NCBI GenBank assembly: GCA_019095985.1
Contig: CM032666.1
Location: forward strand, 3,956,670 to 4,020,669
DNA length: 64,000 nucleotides
From: Streblospio benedicti
Lineage: Eukaryota; Annelida; Polychaeta; Spionida; Spionidae
Direction: 5' to 3'
In this document: piece by piece, positions 10,712 through 23,777 of the stretch
Layout: each line of letters begins with the position of its first letter
Numbering within the stretch: the first letter of the stretch is position 1
Notes under the pieces: model-generated
Database searches by the model: none
What the model was told of the DNA's origin: nothing
The model's input: the letters and a program-made list of their open reading frames with translations, nothing else
Program-made: the position numbers and the translations under genes

Positions 10712-11667
10712 ACACGCACATGTTGCTGACAATCTTAGTGTGAAAAGTGGGTGTAAGCTCTGGCCCGGCCCTCCCCAGTGATTTTTTTTTATCTGTAATG
10801 ACGAGTTTTATGCTAATCCGGGAGGTGGGAAAGGCGATATAGTGTGACAAGCATGCAAAAAAAAAAAAAAAATGTAAAAAAAGAACGAAAATGAAAATGC
10901 AATGACATTGTGTTTTGATCGACCCCTTAAAGGTAATGCTCAGTGACCGAACAAGTATGCTTGTAGAGAAGCATTATGATGTGGTCTGTGCATTCTGAAC
11001 GTTTCAATTAAACAGCGTAATAAGTATGTAGAGCAATTTAAATACCATGCAGTAAGAGGCCGGCATACACCCAGCAAAACACGTGAAGTCGCAAAATGTC
11101 AACGGAATGATTTTCGTCAGACGTAACTTGCACGGTTCACGTAAGAGGCCGCCTATCTCTCCCATGTTAAACGTGACGTCTGCCGTTAGGAATCCGCAGT
11201 ACGTTTGGCGAAAATCATTGGATTATGCAACATCACGTGACCTTGTGTTTTAGTTGACGAGACAGCATGGTATTTTTAAAGGTGAACTAAGTATTAAACG
11301 TGGAGAATATAAATATTATTTTCATCACACATGCAATGGATAAGGCATAGTCTATTGACACTGGATTTTACAGAACAAATATGTGTTTGGCTGAGCAATA
11401 TCTTTAACTTCATGATTCATTGCTTAATTAAGCACTCTTGCATTTATCGTGAGTTTTATGCCTCTCCGGGAGGTGAGAAAAGCAATATAATGTGACAAGC
11501 GTGCCAACAAATCGTAACAGTCATAAGTGATTGTTGAAACAGTGTTGGCAATTATCTGCAAGGAAAACACAAGCGAACATTACACGATTATAGATTATCT
11601 GTGTAAATGTAAAGTCGTGAGATCAAGACTAGGATTACAACTATAAACCACCACATTTACATTTATC

Positions 11668-11720
11668 TCAAATAGTGTATATGACCTGCAATAGTATTGC
11701 AGGTCATATACGCTATTTGA
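11668..11720. repeat. 53-bp near-perfect palindrome
   Basis: Arms of 26 bp (TCAAATAGTGTATATGACC and onward) pair with one mismatch around a single central base. It could be the core of a small palindromic element. No flanking target duplication is obvious. Confidence 0.85.
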
Positions 11721-12845
11721 ACTAGAGTGATATTCTGATTGACGTGGGCAAGAGAATGCCCCACATAGCCATCGATCCGGGCCGGCAGATGGCGTGTTTC
11801 CACTTCCGGGAGTGATCCATGGGGCGCTGTTACCATCAGCGCAGCGGTGGCGGCGGCGGCGGGCGTTACTCAATAACCCTACCGTCTGCGGTGCAGCTGT
11901 TTTTACTGTCATTGTGGTCTGCTTTTCCGATGCACATTAGAGGACGAATATTGGGCAAGATGATCACCGGCATTCAGCCGGACACACACAGCCCTGCTCA
12001 TTACGGCACTGACCAAGGTGGCACTCGTTATACAGGATAACCTCCTTTGTATTCTCGCGCATAGTGACGAGACACCCAACCATCCACATTGTCGCTTGTT
12101 CCGGGAAAGCAAGTGACATTTCCGGAGACTGCCCGGATGTAGTTCACAGGAGCTCGGCGAAAAGTTGGGACTGCAAAAATATGCTCATCATTTAGGTCGG
12201 CTCTTTTACAGTGTATACTGTAGAGATCCAGTCCACTGAATGGTCTAAGCGGGAAGCAAGGGGGCTGCACTTGCCATTATATGCATTCATGCTGCACCGT
12301 TGATGGTGAAACAAACCAACAGTATTGTATTCCGGGGAATGCGTCTACGAATTTCTATTGCATCATTTACATTGACAATGGCCGGCCACCTATTGTCTTA
12401 TGCCCAGCAGAAACTGGCGCGTGCCTCTGTTTAGGTAAATGGATGTGACACAAAGGCGGGGATTTATCAGCTTGTGGGCACCATAAAGTGTCTTTTCACA
12501 GGATGAAACAATGCACCGGCGACCATTTGCTGCAGCAGCTACACCAGAATCTGGACACCGGGGCCCTACGCGGATTTTAAGGTTGCACCCAAACCCCGAA
12601 AGTTTAGTGTGAAACCCACACGCGAGCCATGTCCCAGTGTGTTTAACATAAATGGAGCCCGCACCCGCAGATATTAAGATGTAAAATGTAAATGTGTTGG
12701 TTTATAGTTGTGATCCAAGTCTTGATCTTACGACTTTACAATTTACACCACGTCATTGGCCCACTTATTGATCTTCAATTGATCATTTCTCATATGCTTG
12801 TATCGGCAGCAGCTCGCATTCAGCGCACAATGCCAATCACCTGCA

Positions 12846-13036
12846 CGCTCACTCACTCACTCACTCTTTCAACACAATGACCTGTACCTAATTAACGTGT
12901 AGGTACCACGGAGCAGTATGCAACTGCTTTAGGGATGAGTTTGCTCAACAACCACTACCAGACCCGACTGGCAATCGAACCCACGACCAACTGATCACGA
13001 GTCCAACTCCTGATCCACTCGGCCACGGAAGCACAT
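12846..13036 (-). mobile_element. tRNA(Leu/Ser)-derived SINE
   Basis: Read on the minus strand, the head contains a pol III A box TGGCCGAGTGG near 13022 and a B box GGGTTCGATTGCC near 12975, with the spacing and A-box form of class II (Leu/Ser) tRNAs. A unique body (TTGAGCAAACTCATCCC, GTGGTACCTACACG) follows, and the tail is (GAGT)n, seen as CACTCACTCACT on the plus strand near 12850. A 5'-truncated second copy lies at 48722-48812. The family name is not known to me. Confidence 0.75.
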
Positions 13037-13098
13037 TCACAAAAGACGACCCGCAGAATCCGGCTAAAGCCCGCATATTTTATAAGCATTTACAGTTT

Positions 13099-13392
13099 TT
13101 ATGTTAAGACTTCTTTTATGATAAATCCAACTTTTTAACTTACACTTCAAAACTTTCGGTCTTGTCATCTGAAGACCATCCTCAAGAATGATGTCACACG
13201 GAGGTATTGCACGATGTGCCTGGGACGCCAACCCCCTCGCCCCTCTAAGTCGGTGGAACTTCCGGTGTCGCCACATCGTGCAATACCTCCGTGTGACATT
13301 ATTCTTGAGGATATATTACCAGATGACAAGAGCAACAAGTGAAGTGTAAGTTAAAAAGCTGGATTTATCATAAAATAAATCTTAGCATACTA
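13099..13392. mobile_element. Foldback element with ~110-bp inverted arms
   Basis: The left arm (about 13099-13216, with CACACGGAGGTATTGCACGA) and the right arm (about 13270-13392, with TCGTGCAATACCTCCGTGTG) are inverted copies around a spacer of about 50 bp. Arms extend to TATGATAAATCC and its complement. No coding frame is present, which fits a MITE or foldback. Confidence 0.8.
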
Positions 13393-14888
13393 CCAGAAGA
13401 ATTGTATGTTACATTTATAATTATGTTAAAAATATAGTAAATGCATTAATCATGCATTTCAGCCACATTTACAGAGCTATTGGCATTCACATGAATGAAT
13501 TCTACTCGTAATCATTGTGAGAGAATGTTGAATGCTTCTCAGGGAGTTTCTGCAAAGGAAATATGTGTGCCTATGATTTGTGAAGTATAAAGTATATCAC
13601 CTTAAATACATCCATACGAACTAATAGTAACTATGACAATAAAGATATATAGACCAAATGGCGTTCCTATTTGTAACATCATCTACTGCATGTTGTAACC
13701 AGCAGAGATACACACACGATTCCCAAAGTTCTGTAATGCTGAAAAAGATGCTGGTGGAAATTATAACAAGTAGAACATGTAGGGTTTGTTCATGATGATT
13801 TGCAGCCCGCAAAGTAAAGGTTTTAAGGATTAAAACCCCCAGCCGTCGAAAAAGTGACAATTCAGACCTCGGGGCCAGGGTCTGCTGGACTCATGATTCA
13901 TCATTGAGTGTACCTCCACATTTTTTCACAATCACAAACTACCAGTATTTTCAATCCTTCACTTCTGAGTAATTTATCTAATTAAACATTCCCACTGAGC
14001 TACTGCCCCACAATGAAAAGAGCACTCTTTCGGCTCACTCACTTGTGATGCTGTTGAAAGAAAGGAAAAAAACAGAAAGGGGGTTGAAAATAGAAGGTCC
14101 GTACATCTCACAACTATCAACTCTGATTGCCTCTTTTGTCTGGAAACCCCAGATCTGCTGTCAGCATAAATGGACCCCCCATCCCAGAAGCTTCTGCCCT
14201 TTTTGCACTCAATCAGTGCGCAGAAGCCCATCGGCCAGAGCAGACAAAATACCATAAATACCTGGTGTCTGAAAAAAGTGAACTGCTCTCAAAACGGCAA
14301 GTTAATGGGGTGGTTAAATGGTTATGGAGAAGGGAAAACATTGGTGGCAGTCTGAGGAAATATTGAGAGTTTATTTCTGTAAATGCAGGGCCGTAGCTAC
14401 TCGTGGGACAAGGGTGGCAACTGCATCATGATTTTTTTTTTATAGTTTTAAGATGTGGTATTTGCATTGAACATCTTATTTGTGAAACCACAGGAGAACA
14501 TTATGTGACCATCTTTGGCCATACATGTAGTATGAGCTTCTATGCTGGATGACGAATGTCTTTTTCTAATGATTCTCACCAGGAATAGCTTTGTAATAAA
14601 GTCTTAATTAAACCATCATGTGGTGAAAGAATCAGACATTTTCTACCATCTCGTTTACGAAAGGTCGCCGGTTCAATTTCTGAAATCTTCATCATTAAGT
14701 GGTGGAAGAATTAGTTTTTAGTTTTACATGGAATGACTATAATTTGCACAAGGGACTTACTAAACCTCTCACTGGTTTTCAAAGATTTGATATATAAAAT
14801 CTACGCAAATAGTTACGCAATAGTTACCAGTTGTTAATATTCTATTATTATAAATTGATCATGAAAACTATTCTCTTTGTGTCTTTTA

Positions 14889-17800
14889 GGCTCTTGTTTT
14901 CTTGAAAACGGTAGTGCCGTAACACTATTATCTGGTGCAATGTCGCAAAATAATAGAAATACTGGTAAGTAAATTAGATTTTAAGTTACTTGTAAAGAAT
15001 TTTTTCTGCGTGCACATGACTTTGTGGAATATCTTAATTTCTTCAGTCATAAGTAAGCATGTACCAACCTCATCTGTTGTAGAATAGTCATGTTTTTTCA
15101 TTCTGTCTATTTAATATAGACATATAATTTACGTACAATTTGTTTTCTCTTTGAATGGATTGTTAATCATTAGAATGTCTGTATAATCATTTCATAGGGA
15201 GTGGTTTGAGCCATGGTGTTATAATCGTTAAAACCCCCGATGGTTACGACTTCAAACCGTCTCCCATGACACCTATACCGGCAAGTATGCTTAGAGAGGA
15301 TTCACAAAATAATATAAATGGTACGTGACATTTTAACTATTATTTTCTCAAAATCTTAAAGCTAATTTTGTATATATATAGTAAGCTAGACATTCCATGT
15401 GGTAAAAAATATATACATGTATGAAATGTGCACTTGTTCATTATCCCATATACATTAATTAGAATCATTCAACAAAATTATAAATACCATGCTATTGTTT
15501 AATTATTATCTGCTCAGCAAAGTTTGCAGTATGTACTAAAATATAGTCTATTCAATGATGAACTGCTTTGAAATAATCATGTAGAAGCTGGACTAATTAG
15601 GTTGTGGGTTCAGTTCCTTGTTTGGATGAATTGAACAAACTTATATTAATTGATTTTTAATAAGCCCCAGGTAATGTGAGATTGAGTTGCAGAGGATGTT
15701 GATGCAGATTACTGAAAACAAAGCCAATCCATGTAGCACATCATTGTTATAGGTCTTGTTTTAAAAAAATAATAATAATTTTATAATATACAATTTACAC
15801 AATTGAATACAGGTGTGCTATACTTTTTAGCAATGTGTGCAATCAAAAGTATTGTAAATAATTGATTGGGTTCATTTATGTGTTGTTCATCCTATAGTTT
15901 CATAGATTTGAATATTGTAGTTTCAATTAGATTGCAGAATACAATGTCTCGCCTTGTTCACCAAAATACCTTTATTGATTTCTCCTATCTGTCTTCAATT
16001 TTGAGATGATTGTTTTGGAAAGAATTACTGATTTCAATTGTAAATTTCAAAGTTTCAGCTTATCATGATTCCTCGACAGATACAAATGATTGGTCATATT
16101 CAGGGGATAAAGACTCATCCCCATTCCATACAGGAATATATTGTACGTTATATCTATTCTACATTACGTTTATTCTTAATTTTTATTTCAATTGTTTATG
16201 CTATAATTATACATAAAAACTAGCATATAATCATATGATATTGTTTACCATGGCAGCCCAATCAATGTCACCGCCAAAAGCCACGCAATCCTTCACTACC
16301 TCAAATCAGTTCAATCACAGCGAAGGATGGCGTCCATCGGTTGAAAACATTTATCCTCAAAGAAACATGAATCCCGAAATTAGGACACTGGACATGACCC
16401 ATCACACACAGTTTTCAGCAGACGGTTGGTTATATATCTATATGCTTCTTTTCAAATTATAAAGTTATAATAATATATTGTACATTATATTTATTCTACA
16501 TTATGTTTATTCTTAATTGTTGTTTCAATTATTTATGATATAATCATACATAAAAATTAGCATATAATCATATAATATTGTTTACTTTTGGCAGATATGG
16601 CAGCTCAGTCAATGTACCTGCCAGAAGCCACGCAATCCTTCACTTCCTCAAATCAGTTCAATCACAGCGAAGGATGGCGTCCATCGTTTGAAAACATTTA
16701 TCCTGAAAGAAACATGAATCCCGAAAATAGGACACTGAACATGACCCATCACGCACAGTTTTCAGCAAACAGCGAAGGATGGCGTCCATTGTTTGAAAAC
16801 GTTTATTCTGAAAGACACATGAATCCCGAAATTAGGACACTGAACATGACCCATCACACACAGTTTTCAGCAGAAGGTTGGTTATATATCTATATGCTTA
16901 TTCTCAAATTATTTTGTTGTACATATATTTCCCCTTGAAATATTGATGTTGTTTGTATACATGATTTAGATTTCATTTTCCTTATGAAAAGACACAAAAA
17001 GAAAAAAGAATATCTGAATTTTTTCTTTAAACGTCAAATAATCAGGGTTACAATGGAAACAAATAAAATTTTACCCCACTGTGATTTTACCCATGTTATT
17101 ATTAGACACACTAGCGGGGTCAGGGTATCTCACTACTTTGAGAAACGGCGAACATTGCCTTTCCGAAGCTCGTTAACATAATAAATGCATTACTACGACA
17201 TACAAACATGTAAAATGTTCTCAAATCAAAATAACTCAGTCAAAGTGGTGAGGAAATAGGCAATGATATGTTTTAGTGGTGGGGACACCCTGTCCCTGCA
17301 CGTGTGTTGTCTTTGCCTGCACTTGTTTGCTAGCGCGCACTTGTCCATGGTGATCTCACCACTAAAACATACCATTACCCTCATATTCTCAACAATGTGG
17401 GGTAGCCTCGACATTTCAATGACAAAGAAATTTGAAATGATCGGCAGATGGGTTTAGCAATTATGTGTCTTTATCTGAATATTTAGGACATCATTTTATT
17501 TTCTTACATTTAACTTTTATTTTTCTTTATTAAGGACCCCACTCAGCAGTAAGATACAATAGATCACAAGACAGTATTGGAGATCCTACACAACCATTGA
17601 AGATCTTCACCATGAGGTCTCGTCAAGGAAACAGTTTGTCTTCACTTGTTTCATCATATAGTGCATCTGCTAGTGACACCTGTTCTCAAAAAAATATAGC
17701 AAGTGAGGCTTCTGGATATGCGTCAATGGAATCATATCCTAGGTTTCAATCTCCAAAGCTGGTAGCACGAGACATAGCTATTGATAGGACTTCAAAATCT

Positions 17801-20448
17801 ACTTTATTGTATAATCTGCTGAAAAAATCTGTTCCACCGGAATTAATATGCTGCACTAATAAAAACCTAGGTACTTAAATTGTTCAACAATCATTATATT
17901 TTTTCATATATAGTCAAAACAGGGACTTGACCTTGTCCTTGTTCGGCTGAATACACATTACTCTAGAATTATTAGGATTGTATATAATTTCATTGTTAGA
18001 TGCATAGCGTTCATATTGTTTTAATATATCATAATGTATGATATGTTGTGTATGTTCCAGATGAAATTGATCCTTCTGGTGAGCCTATGGTGAAAAGCAA
18101 AAAGAGAAATGGGAAAAGAGTATTTAAAGAGATGAAAGAGGAGGAATTGCGCAAATGTGGGAAGGAGGCAGAAAGTGGTGAGGATTTTCATATTCACATG
18201 GAATCATTGATATATAGACAAAACCGGGTGAGTTTGTAACCTGAATTATGTTATCAGGTGAGTTCTTGGGGCGTATCACGGCGAGCCCGAAGGGCGAGCC
18301 TGATGTGCCACAAGAACGAATCCTGATAAAATAATAAAATAATAAAATGATAAAAAGATGTGAAAAAGTAGTCCGGCTGAGTACAAGCATGATAACCATG
18401 GTATCACCCCTGTTCGAAGAGGGTTATCGGATACTTCTGGATCATGATAACCAATGAAATTACATGAAAAAGAATGATAAATCAAAATACATGATATTTA
18501 TATATTTTCTCCACTTCTCCACTTTTCTCACAAAGGAGAAATTAGTTCTAATTAAATGTAAGTACATGCACATTTTCTCTTGTAGTGAGTGATAGCGGGC
18601 CAACAAAGGTTTTCCAAAGAAGTCGTGTAGCAGAAAAAAACAACATGGCAAACACATCTCATCAAGCACTTGCGAAAAAAACATTCCCAAGCCAGCTATA
18701 TAATGGAAAACAACCAACTAATACAGAGTGTGAGGCATCAAGAATGAAAAATACATCACAGTTGATCAATAATTCACCGAAAGGAAACAAAAAAGAGCTA
18801 CAGCGACGGATTGCCTCTCCGGCACGCAGTGATACACCGATCAAATCCACAGGTTATGATGAACCATCACCTGATTGTTCAACAAAGGAACAGCCTGAAA
18901 ACCCTGCTAGGCATATGCCCATTCCACAAAGTATGTTTCATTAGTTTCATATTCTAGTTGTGTATCAGTAGCATTCATTAGTATTTTTACTTTGCAATAA
19001 AGTAAGAGATTTAAGATTATTTCAATTTGCATATTTGAATCTTCTTTCACAAATCATAGAGATCATATTTGCTACATTTTTAACCCTCATTTGAAATGAT
19101 ACATCTATGATACAAGGTAACATCATGTATGATGGTATGTGCGTTTCACGATTTCAGATGTAAGATCGATGAAGTCGAAGAAGAAATTGAGTCAATTAGA
19201 ACAAATGAAAGCTCAATCTAAAAAGCTCAAAGCAAGCTTGGAAACAATTGGGAAACAAACAGGAGAATGCCCAAAATCAAATGATGCAAAGAGTAATGTT
19301 AAAGTATTTAGTCAGAAGAAGAAGCAGTCTTTCAAAAAGAATAACAATAAAGATCTTGTATCATCTTTTGACATTGAAGATGAGCATTCGATTAAAGATA
19401 ATACTTTGATACCAATTAAAACTGAAGAAACAACAAATGCAGGCAAAGAATGCCACACAATACCAATTGAAACTGAGGGTGAACTTTCCATTCATGAAGA
19501 AAATCAGTTTGAAACGGATGATGAGATGTTTGTGGAAAGTTCTGTTGATAAAGACGACCATGCTAATGATCAAATAGTGTCTGAAATTAATTCAGATAAC
19601 GAAGATTATGAAGAAAATTTTCATGATTCAGAATATTCAGAAGTTGTTGATGAAGAAAACTTGTCCCAATCATGTGACACAGGTCATGCCGGCGATTTAG
19701 ACTGGAATACAAACTCAGAAGCAGAAGAAGGATCTGCTGACACAGTAAAACTTGCTCAGTCTAAATCAGGTAAGCTACAACATTTGTGTAAGTTTGTTTC
19801 ACTTCTATGTACTCATTATGTGTTTGTTGATAAAGCAAACTCACAGAAATTGCCATAGTTAAAGATATGTTTTCTATTGTTCATGTTATATTTTCTTCGA
19901 CAAGGTGAAACAAAGATGTATTTAGATACAATCTGTTTCAGTTACATTGAGCAAAGCAAGAACACTGACTGATTTAACAAGATTAAGTGAAAAGCAAACA
20001 GAGCCACGTGAACGTGATCTTATAACTTCAGATGATTTGCTTAAAGGAAATTGTCTGTGTAATGATAACCAGATTTTACCTGATAGTACATGTAAGTATC
20101 ATTTTTAATTACTGGTAGTTCAACAGATGTGTGCAAGTTATGCTTAAAAGTTCATGGTCATTGACCTTATATTTTCAAAAGTTTGCAATTACTTAATGAA
20201 GTAATATGGCTTAACTGTTTGAAGGTGTGGTCTGTACAGCGAAGCTTTAAGATTCGAAAAACTTAACAATCCTAATTGATACATACCTGAATGACACACC
20301 ATGAAAAAGATCACAAAGGCGTTGTTTTCATTTATAGGTTTCATATGGGTAATAGTAATATATATTGTTGCTACCAGTCACAACCTCATTACTCTGCTCT
20401 GCACTGATGAGTCCCAATAGGACGAAACAGTACTGTCTGCAGATTCGA

Positions 20449-20503
<55 letters not shown>

Positions 20504-20661
20504 TATATATATATATATATAAATACCACATGTAAAAAATGCTTGATCCGTATGAGATACTTTTTCATGAACAATAATAACAACAACTTAGTCCATTCTC
20601 TTCTACAAATTGAATTTGTAGACCAGAGAATAGACTAAGTTTTTAGTACTGGTAGTTCACC

Positions 20662-20711
<50 letters not shown>

Positions 20712-20766
20712 ATCACAAAGATATATATATTGCTACCAGACCAGGAGGAAAGCCAGTCATTCGTTT

Positions 20767-20849
<83 letters not shown>

Positions 20850-20920
20850 ATATATATATAACTATATATATATATATATATAACTATATATATAACTATA
20901 TATATATAACTATATATATA

Positions 20921-20958
<38 letters not shown>

Positions 20959-22520
20959 TATATATATATATATATATATATAACTATATATATATATATA
21001 TATATAACTATATATATATATATATATAGCAATGTTGAATCAAAATTATTTCCCAACCAGATGATCACATTTCACCTTTTGTGTTGGTTTTAATGGCAGC
21101 AATGAAATAGCACACAATATTCAATTTCTTTATTTTTTAATATATTCTTTTAGATCAAGATCAAATGTCGGGTGAAACAGATTCTGACGAATCTATCAAA
21201 CCTATTGATTGGAATGAAAAGGTTCATTCCGAAGACAGCATACAAGAATTATTCTCAGGCGACACATACGGCCATGAAGAAAAGGGAATGATCATCAAGC
21301 CAGAAGGTAAAGCTGTCGCGTTTGGAGTGCCACCAGAAATTATGTTAGAAAGTTTGCGACCGGACATCACAGAAAACAAACCTGCTAATGTTGACAAAGC
21401 CAAAAAGACTGAGAAGAAATTTCCTTCTAGGATACCAGTTTTTAAGAAAGATATTGAGTTCGGGCCGAGACCTGGAACCCCAAAAACTGGTTTTGAAGAA
21501 TACATACCAGAAATGAGACTGGAACTGATTCTAAACAGCATTGAAGAGGATGATGTTCCTGAAATACAGCCCAGTGAGGAGGTCAAGGACTTGTATGCAA
21601 CCAATCTAGAGATGGAGCGTGCATATAAGAAAATGGTAGAAGAAGATGAGCAAAGAAAGATGCCTGCTACAGATGAGTCAAAACATGATTTGGACTCACC
21701 CCGTCAGGTACAAACACCCACACTGTCGTCGTCGGCGGCGGCGGCGGACTCAACTGGCAAAGAAAAAAGTGATCAATCAAGAAAAGAAGCAGAAAACAGA
21801 AAATCTTTGAAAATTCCCAATGACAAAAAAGCCAAAGCCGGTGGTGTTTGCCATGTTCCACGCAACAGAAGTCCACCTAATGATAAAAGTTTACCCAGTA
21901 GGATGGCACCACGTAGTACCAGTCCCCCATGCTGCAATATTCACATGCATAACTACTGTCGATCGCCAAATGTTAGCAAGCGTAAGAGTAGTCCAAAGCG
22001 TACTACTGCTGAGCCACTGTCTCCAGCACGCCCAATACTTCGCCATAGTAGCTTACAAGCCACCCGCAATGTCACCAAAATCCAAAAAAGCAGTTTGCGC
22101 CACGATAGACCCAAACGTCGCGATAGTTCTCAAGACCAACCAAAACAGCCAGCCAAACCTAAGCGACCACCTAGGGTTCATAGCAGCCTGAGGTATTATT
22201 TTGAGCAATCAGACCATGGTAGTCCAACACGCGTGTTGTCACCATGCCTGGAACCAAGCCCAACAGGAAGTAGTCGTCACCAACACAGTAGCAGCCTGAC
22301 ACGTTCTGCTAGCCACCAACACCATTGCAGTCAACGGCACCACTCTACAAGCCCTACAAGAGCTGTTAGCGAACCACATCGTACTAAGAAAACCCATGCC
22401 AAATCAGGTTCTAACTCTCAAATAGGTATGGCATGCGGTAAAGATACCCCAAGCAATCCAAGGATTGAGAAAACTGGTACATGGGTTTCTAAAATTCCCA
22501 AAAAGAGACATTTCAAGTAA
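14889..22520 (+). CDS. Unrecognised Ser/Lys/Glu-rich protein, 11 coding exons, with duplicated exon
   Basis: The proposed start is the ATG at 14940 (MSQNNRNTG) in an exon entered by TCTTTTAG. Exons: 14889-14964, 15198-15320, 16059-16142, 16257-16424, 16595-16876, 17535-17870, 18061-18227, 18586-18930, 19158-19769, 19942-20091 and 21154-22520 (stop TAA). All junctions before and after 18228-18585 keep phase, giving about 1,200 codons. The product starts with a motif [20 protein letters not shown], then exon repeats SEGWRP-FEN-Y-ERNMNP, a Ser-rich part, a Lys/Glu helical part ([20 protein letters not shown]), an acidic part, and a C-terminal exon with [21 protein letters not shown] followed by an Arg/Ser/Pro/His-rich basic tail. 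No enzyme domain is seen. It looks like a disordered scaffold, perhaps cytoskeletal or centrosomal, but that is a guess. The 18227 to 18586 join is off by one base, so an exon is missing there or a splice site is wrong. Confidence 0.85.
17261..17375. repeat. Short inverted repeat in an intron
   Basis: ATGTTTTAGTGGTG at about 17266 is repeated inverted as CACCACTAAAACAT at about 17360, with an 80-bp loop. It lies in the intron before the 17535 exon. Confidence 0.6.
18251..18329. repeat. 79-bp imperfect hairpin just inside an intron
   Basis: The sequence begins TTATCAGG and ends CCTGATAA, with paired blocks GTTCTTG/CAAGAAC and GGCGAGCCC/GGGCGAGCC around a GAA loop. It starts about 23 bases after the donor at 18228. 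It may be a tiny MITE or an RNA structure near the splice site. Confidence 0.75.
20448..21029. repeat. Long (TA)n microsatellite blocks in the last intron
   Basis: Three blocks (20448-20521, 20664-20710 and 20770-21029) are near-pure TA. The third is broken periodically by AACTATATA. They sit 125 bp upstream of the last coding exon. Open frames here are repeat artefacts. Confidence 0.95.
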
Positions 22521-22830
22521 AATTGAATCACCCTTGCAATTTTTTTTTGTTTGTTTTTATTTGAATAATTTTAGTCAATAATTTTGAAGTTAGATTACAC
22601 TTGCAATAGTTTTATTTATATGTTTAGATAATTTTATGCAGATTTGTTATCGTGTAAGTAAAAGCTGTTAAATTTATGCAGTTGAATTAATTAGAACAAT
22701 TCAATTTTGTATGATAATAATTTACTAATGTTTACTAACTTACTATATTTTCTAAAATAAAATATTGAATAATACCACGCATGGATCAGTAGTATGATCT
22801 TTTTGCTCTTTTTTCCATACAAATAAAGTT
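22521..22830 (+). terminator. 3' UTR with poly(A) signal of the plus-strand gene
   Basis: AT-rich sequence follows the TAA. AATAAA at 22756-22761 is the likely signal; a second AATAAA lies near 22821. The next gene converges from the right with its own signal at 23644-23639, leaving under 1 kb between the two 3' ends. Confidence 0.6.
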
Positions 22831-23638
22831 GTAGCAAATCATTTGCTATCATACAATCTCATCCACAGCAAATTTTATTGTTGAAAAAGTACCAAATTTG
22901 GACTGGATAATCATTTCTGTTACTATGTTCACAGATTAATATAAAATGGGAAAGGTTTGGGAGAGATTAGAAAAGATGATTTTTGATGGGACTATTCTAG
23001 AAACCCCCATCACCCAACATATACACACAAGTGCATAATAAGGAATTCAAAGTTTATTTCTCATTGATATATGATTGTACAATTATCAACATCCCTACAT
23101 GTTGAAAACAAAATAACTAACACAATATATAGCTTCAGCAAACATGATGTGATATATGAAAGAGCCAAATGGGACAGAATTTACTAAGTTTCTCACCACA
23201 CTGCACAATTTTGTGAGAATTCCACTATTACTGGACGAGTTTTAACTGATGTTCAACTAAAGTAGTGTCCATGTACTGAAACACAATCATTGCATTCTTC
23301 AATAATTTGCAAATGTGATGTCCCATTGTTTTTGTCTATTGTTTTTTTTTTTTTGTTTTTGTTTTTAAATTGTGGTCTGATAACATTTAGTTACTAATAA
23401 TAAATATATATACATTGTATCTTTGTCAAAGGTAAGGTATAATTTAAAATATGATTGTACAGTGATGACTAGTTCTAAATTTTAAGTCCAATTTGGTTCT
23501 TAACTAATCTGTCCAAAAAGTTGAAAGTGGCAGTTCTCCTATACTAACTTAGAATGATCTATGTGGATGTATTTGAGAGATAGGACTACAGTAGAAAAAT
23601 GTTTGAACCAAGCAATTACAATGAAAATTCAACATAAA
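22831..23638. other. Intergenic DNA between convergent 3' ends
   Basis: AT-rich, with a T-run near 23341 and no open frame or repeat I can name. Confidence 0.5.
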
Positions 23639-23644
23639 TTTATT
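23639..23644 (-). terminator. Candidate poly(A) signal of the MTMR14 gene
   Basis: AATAAA on the minus strand, 134 bases past the TAG stop at 23780-23778. Confidence 0.5.
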
Positions 23645-23777
23645 TGTGATATTGTAACAAATTACATAATAGAATTGCATTTAAATAGAAAATATTAACA
23701 AAACAATATTGCAAAATAATTATATATCACAATCATGAACTATCACAGTAAAGTATTCCAGGAGCCTACTTAACAAA

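Larger units (their letters stand above)
10712..14888. other. Repeat-rich intergenic region
   Basis: No convincing gene is visible. It contains a diverged direct repeat of about 60 bp (10795-10855 and 11453-11514, sharing GAGTTTTATGC and TGTGACAAGC), an inverted pair around AATGATTTTCG (about 11108-11126 and 11202-11220), a 53-bp palindrome, a SINE and a 290-bp foldback, listed separately. Open frames at 11595-12270 overlap on both strands without splice support. Confidence 0.5.

Noticed and set aside
11595-12270. Cluster of frames on both strands in GC-richer DNA
   Set aside because: They overlap each other on opposite strands, begin at arbitrary ATGs, and no protein motif appears.
12940-13036. 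Possible functional tRNA-Leu or tRNA-Ser gene
   Set aside because: A and B boxes are present, but the acceptor ends do not pair and a SINE body and GAGT tail follow.
20328-20586. Open frames of alternating Tyr-Ile codons
   Set aside because: They are produced by the (TA)n tract in every frame. The same applies at 50593-50889.
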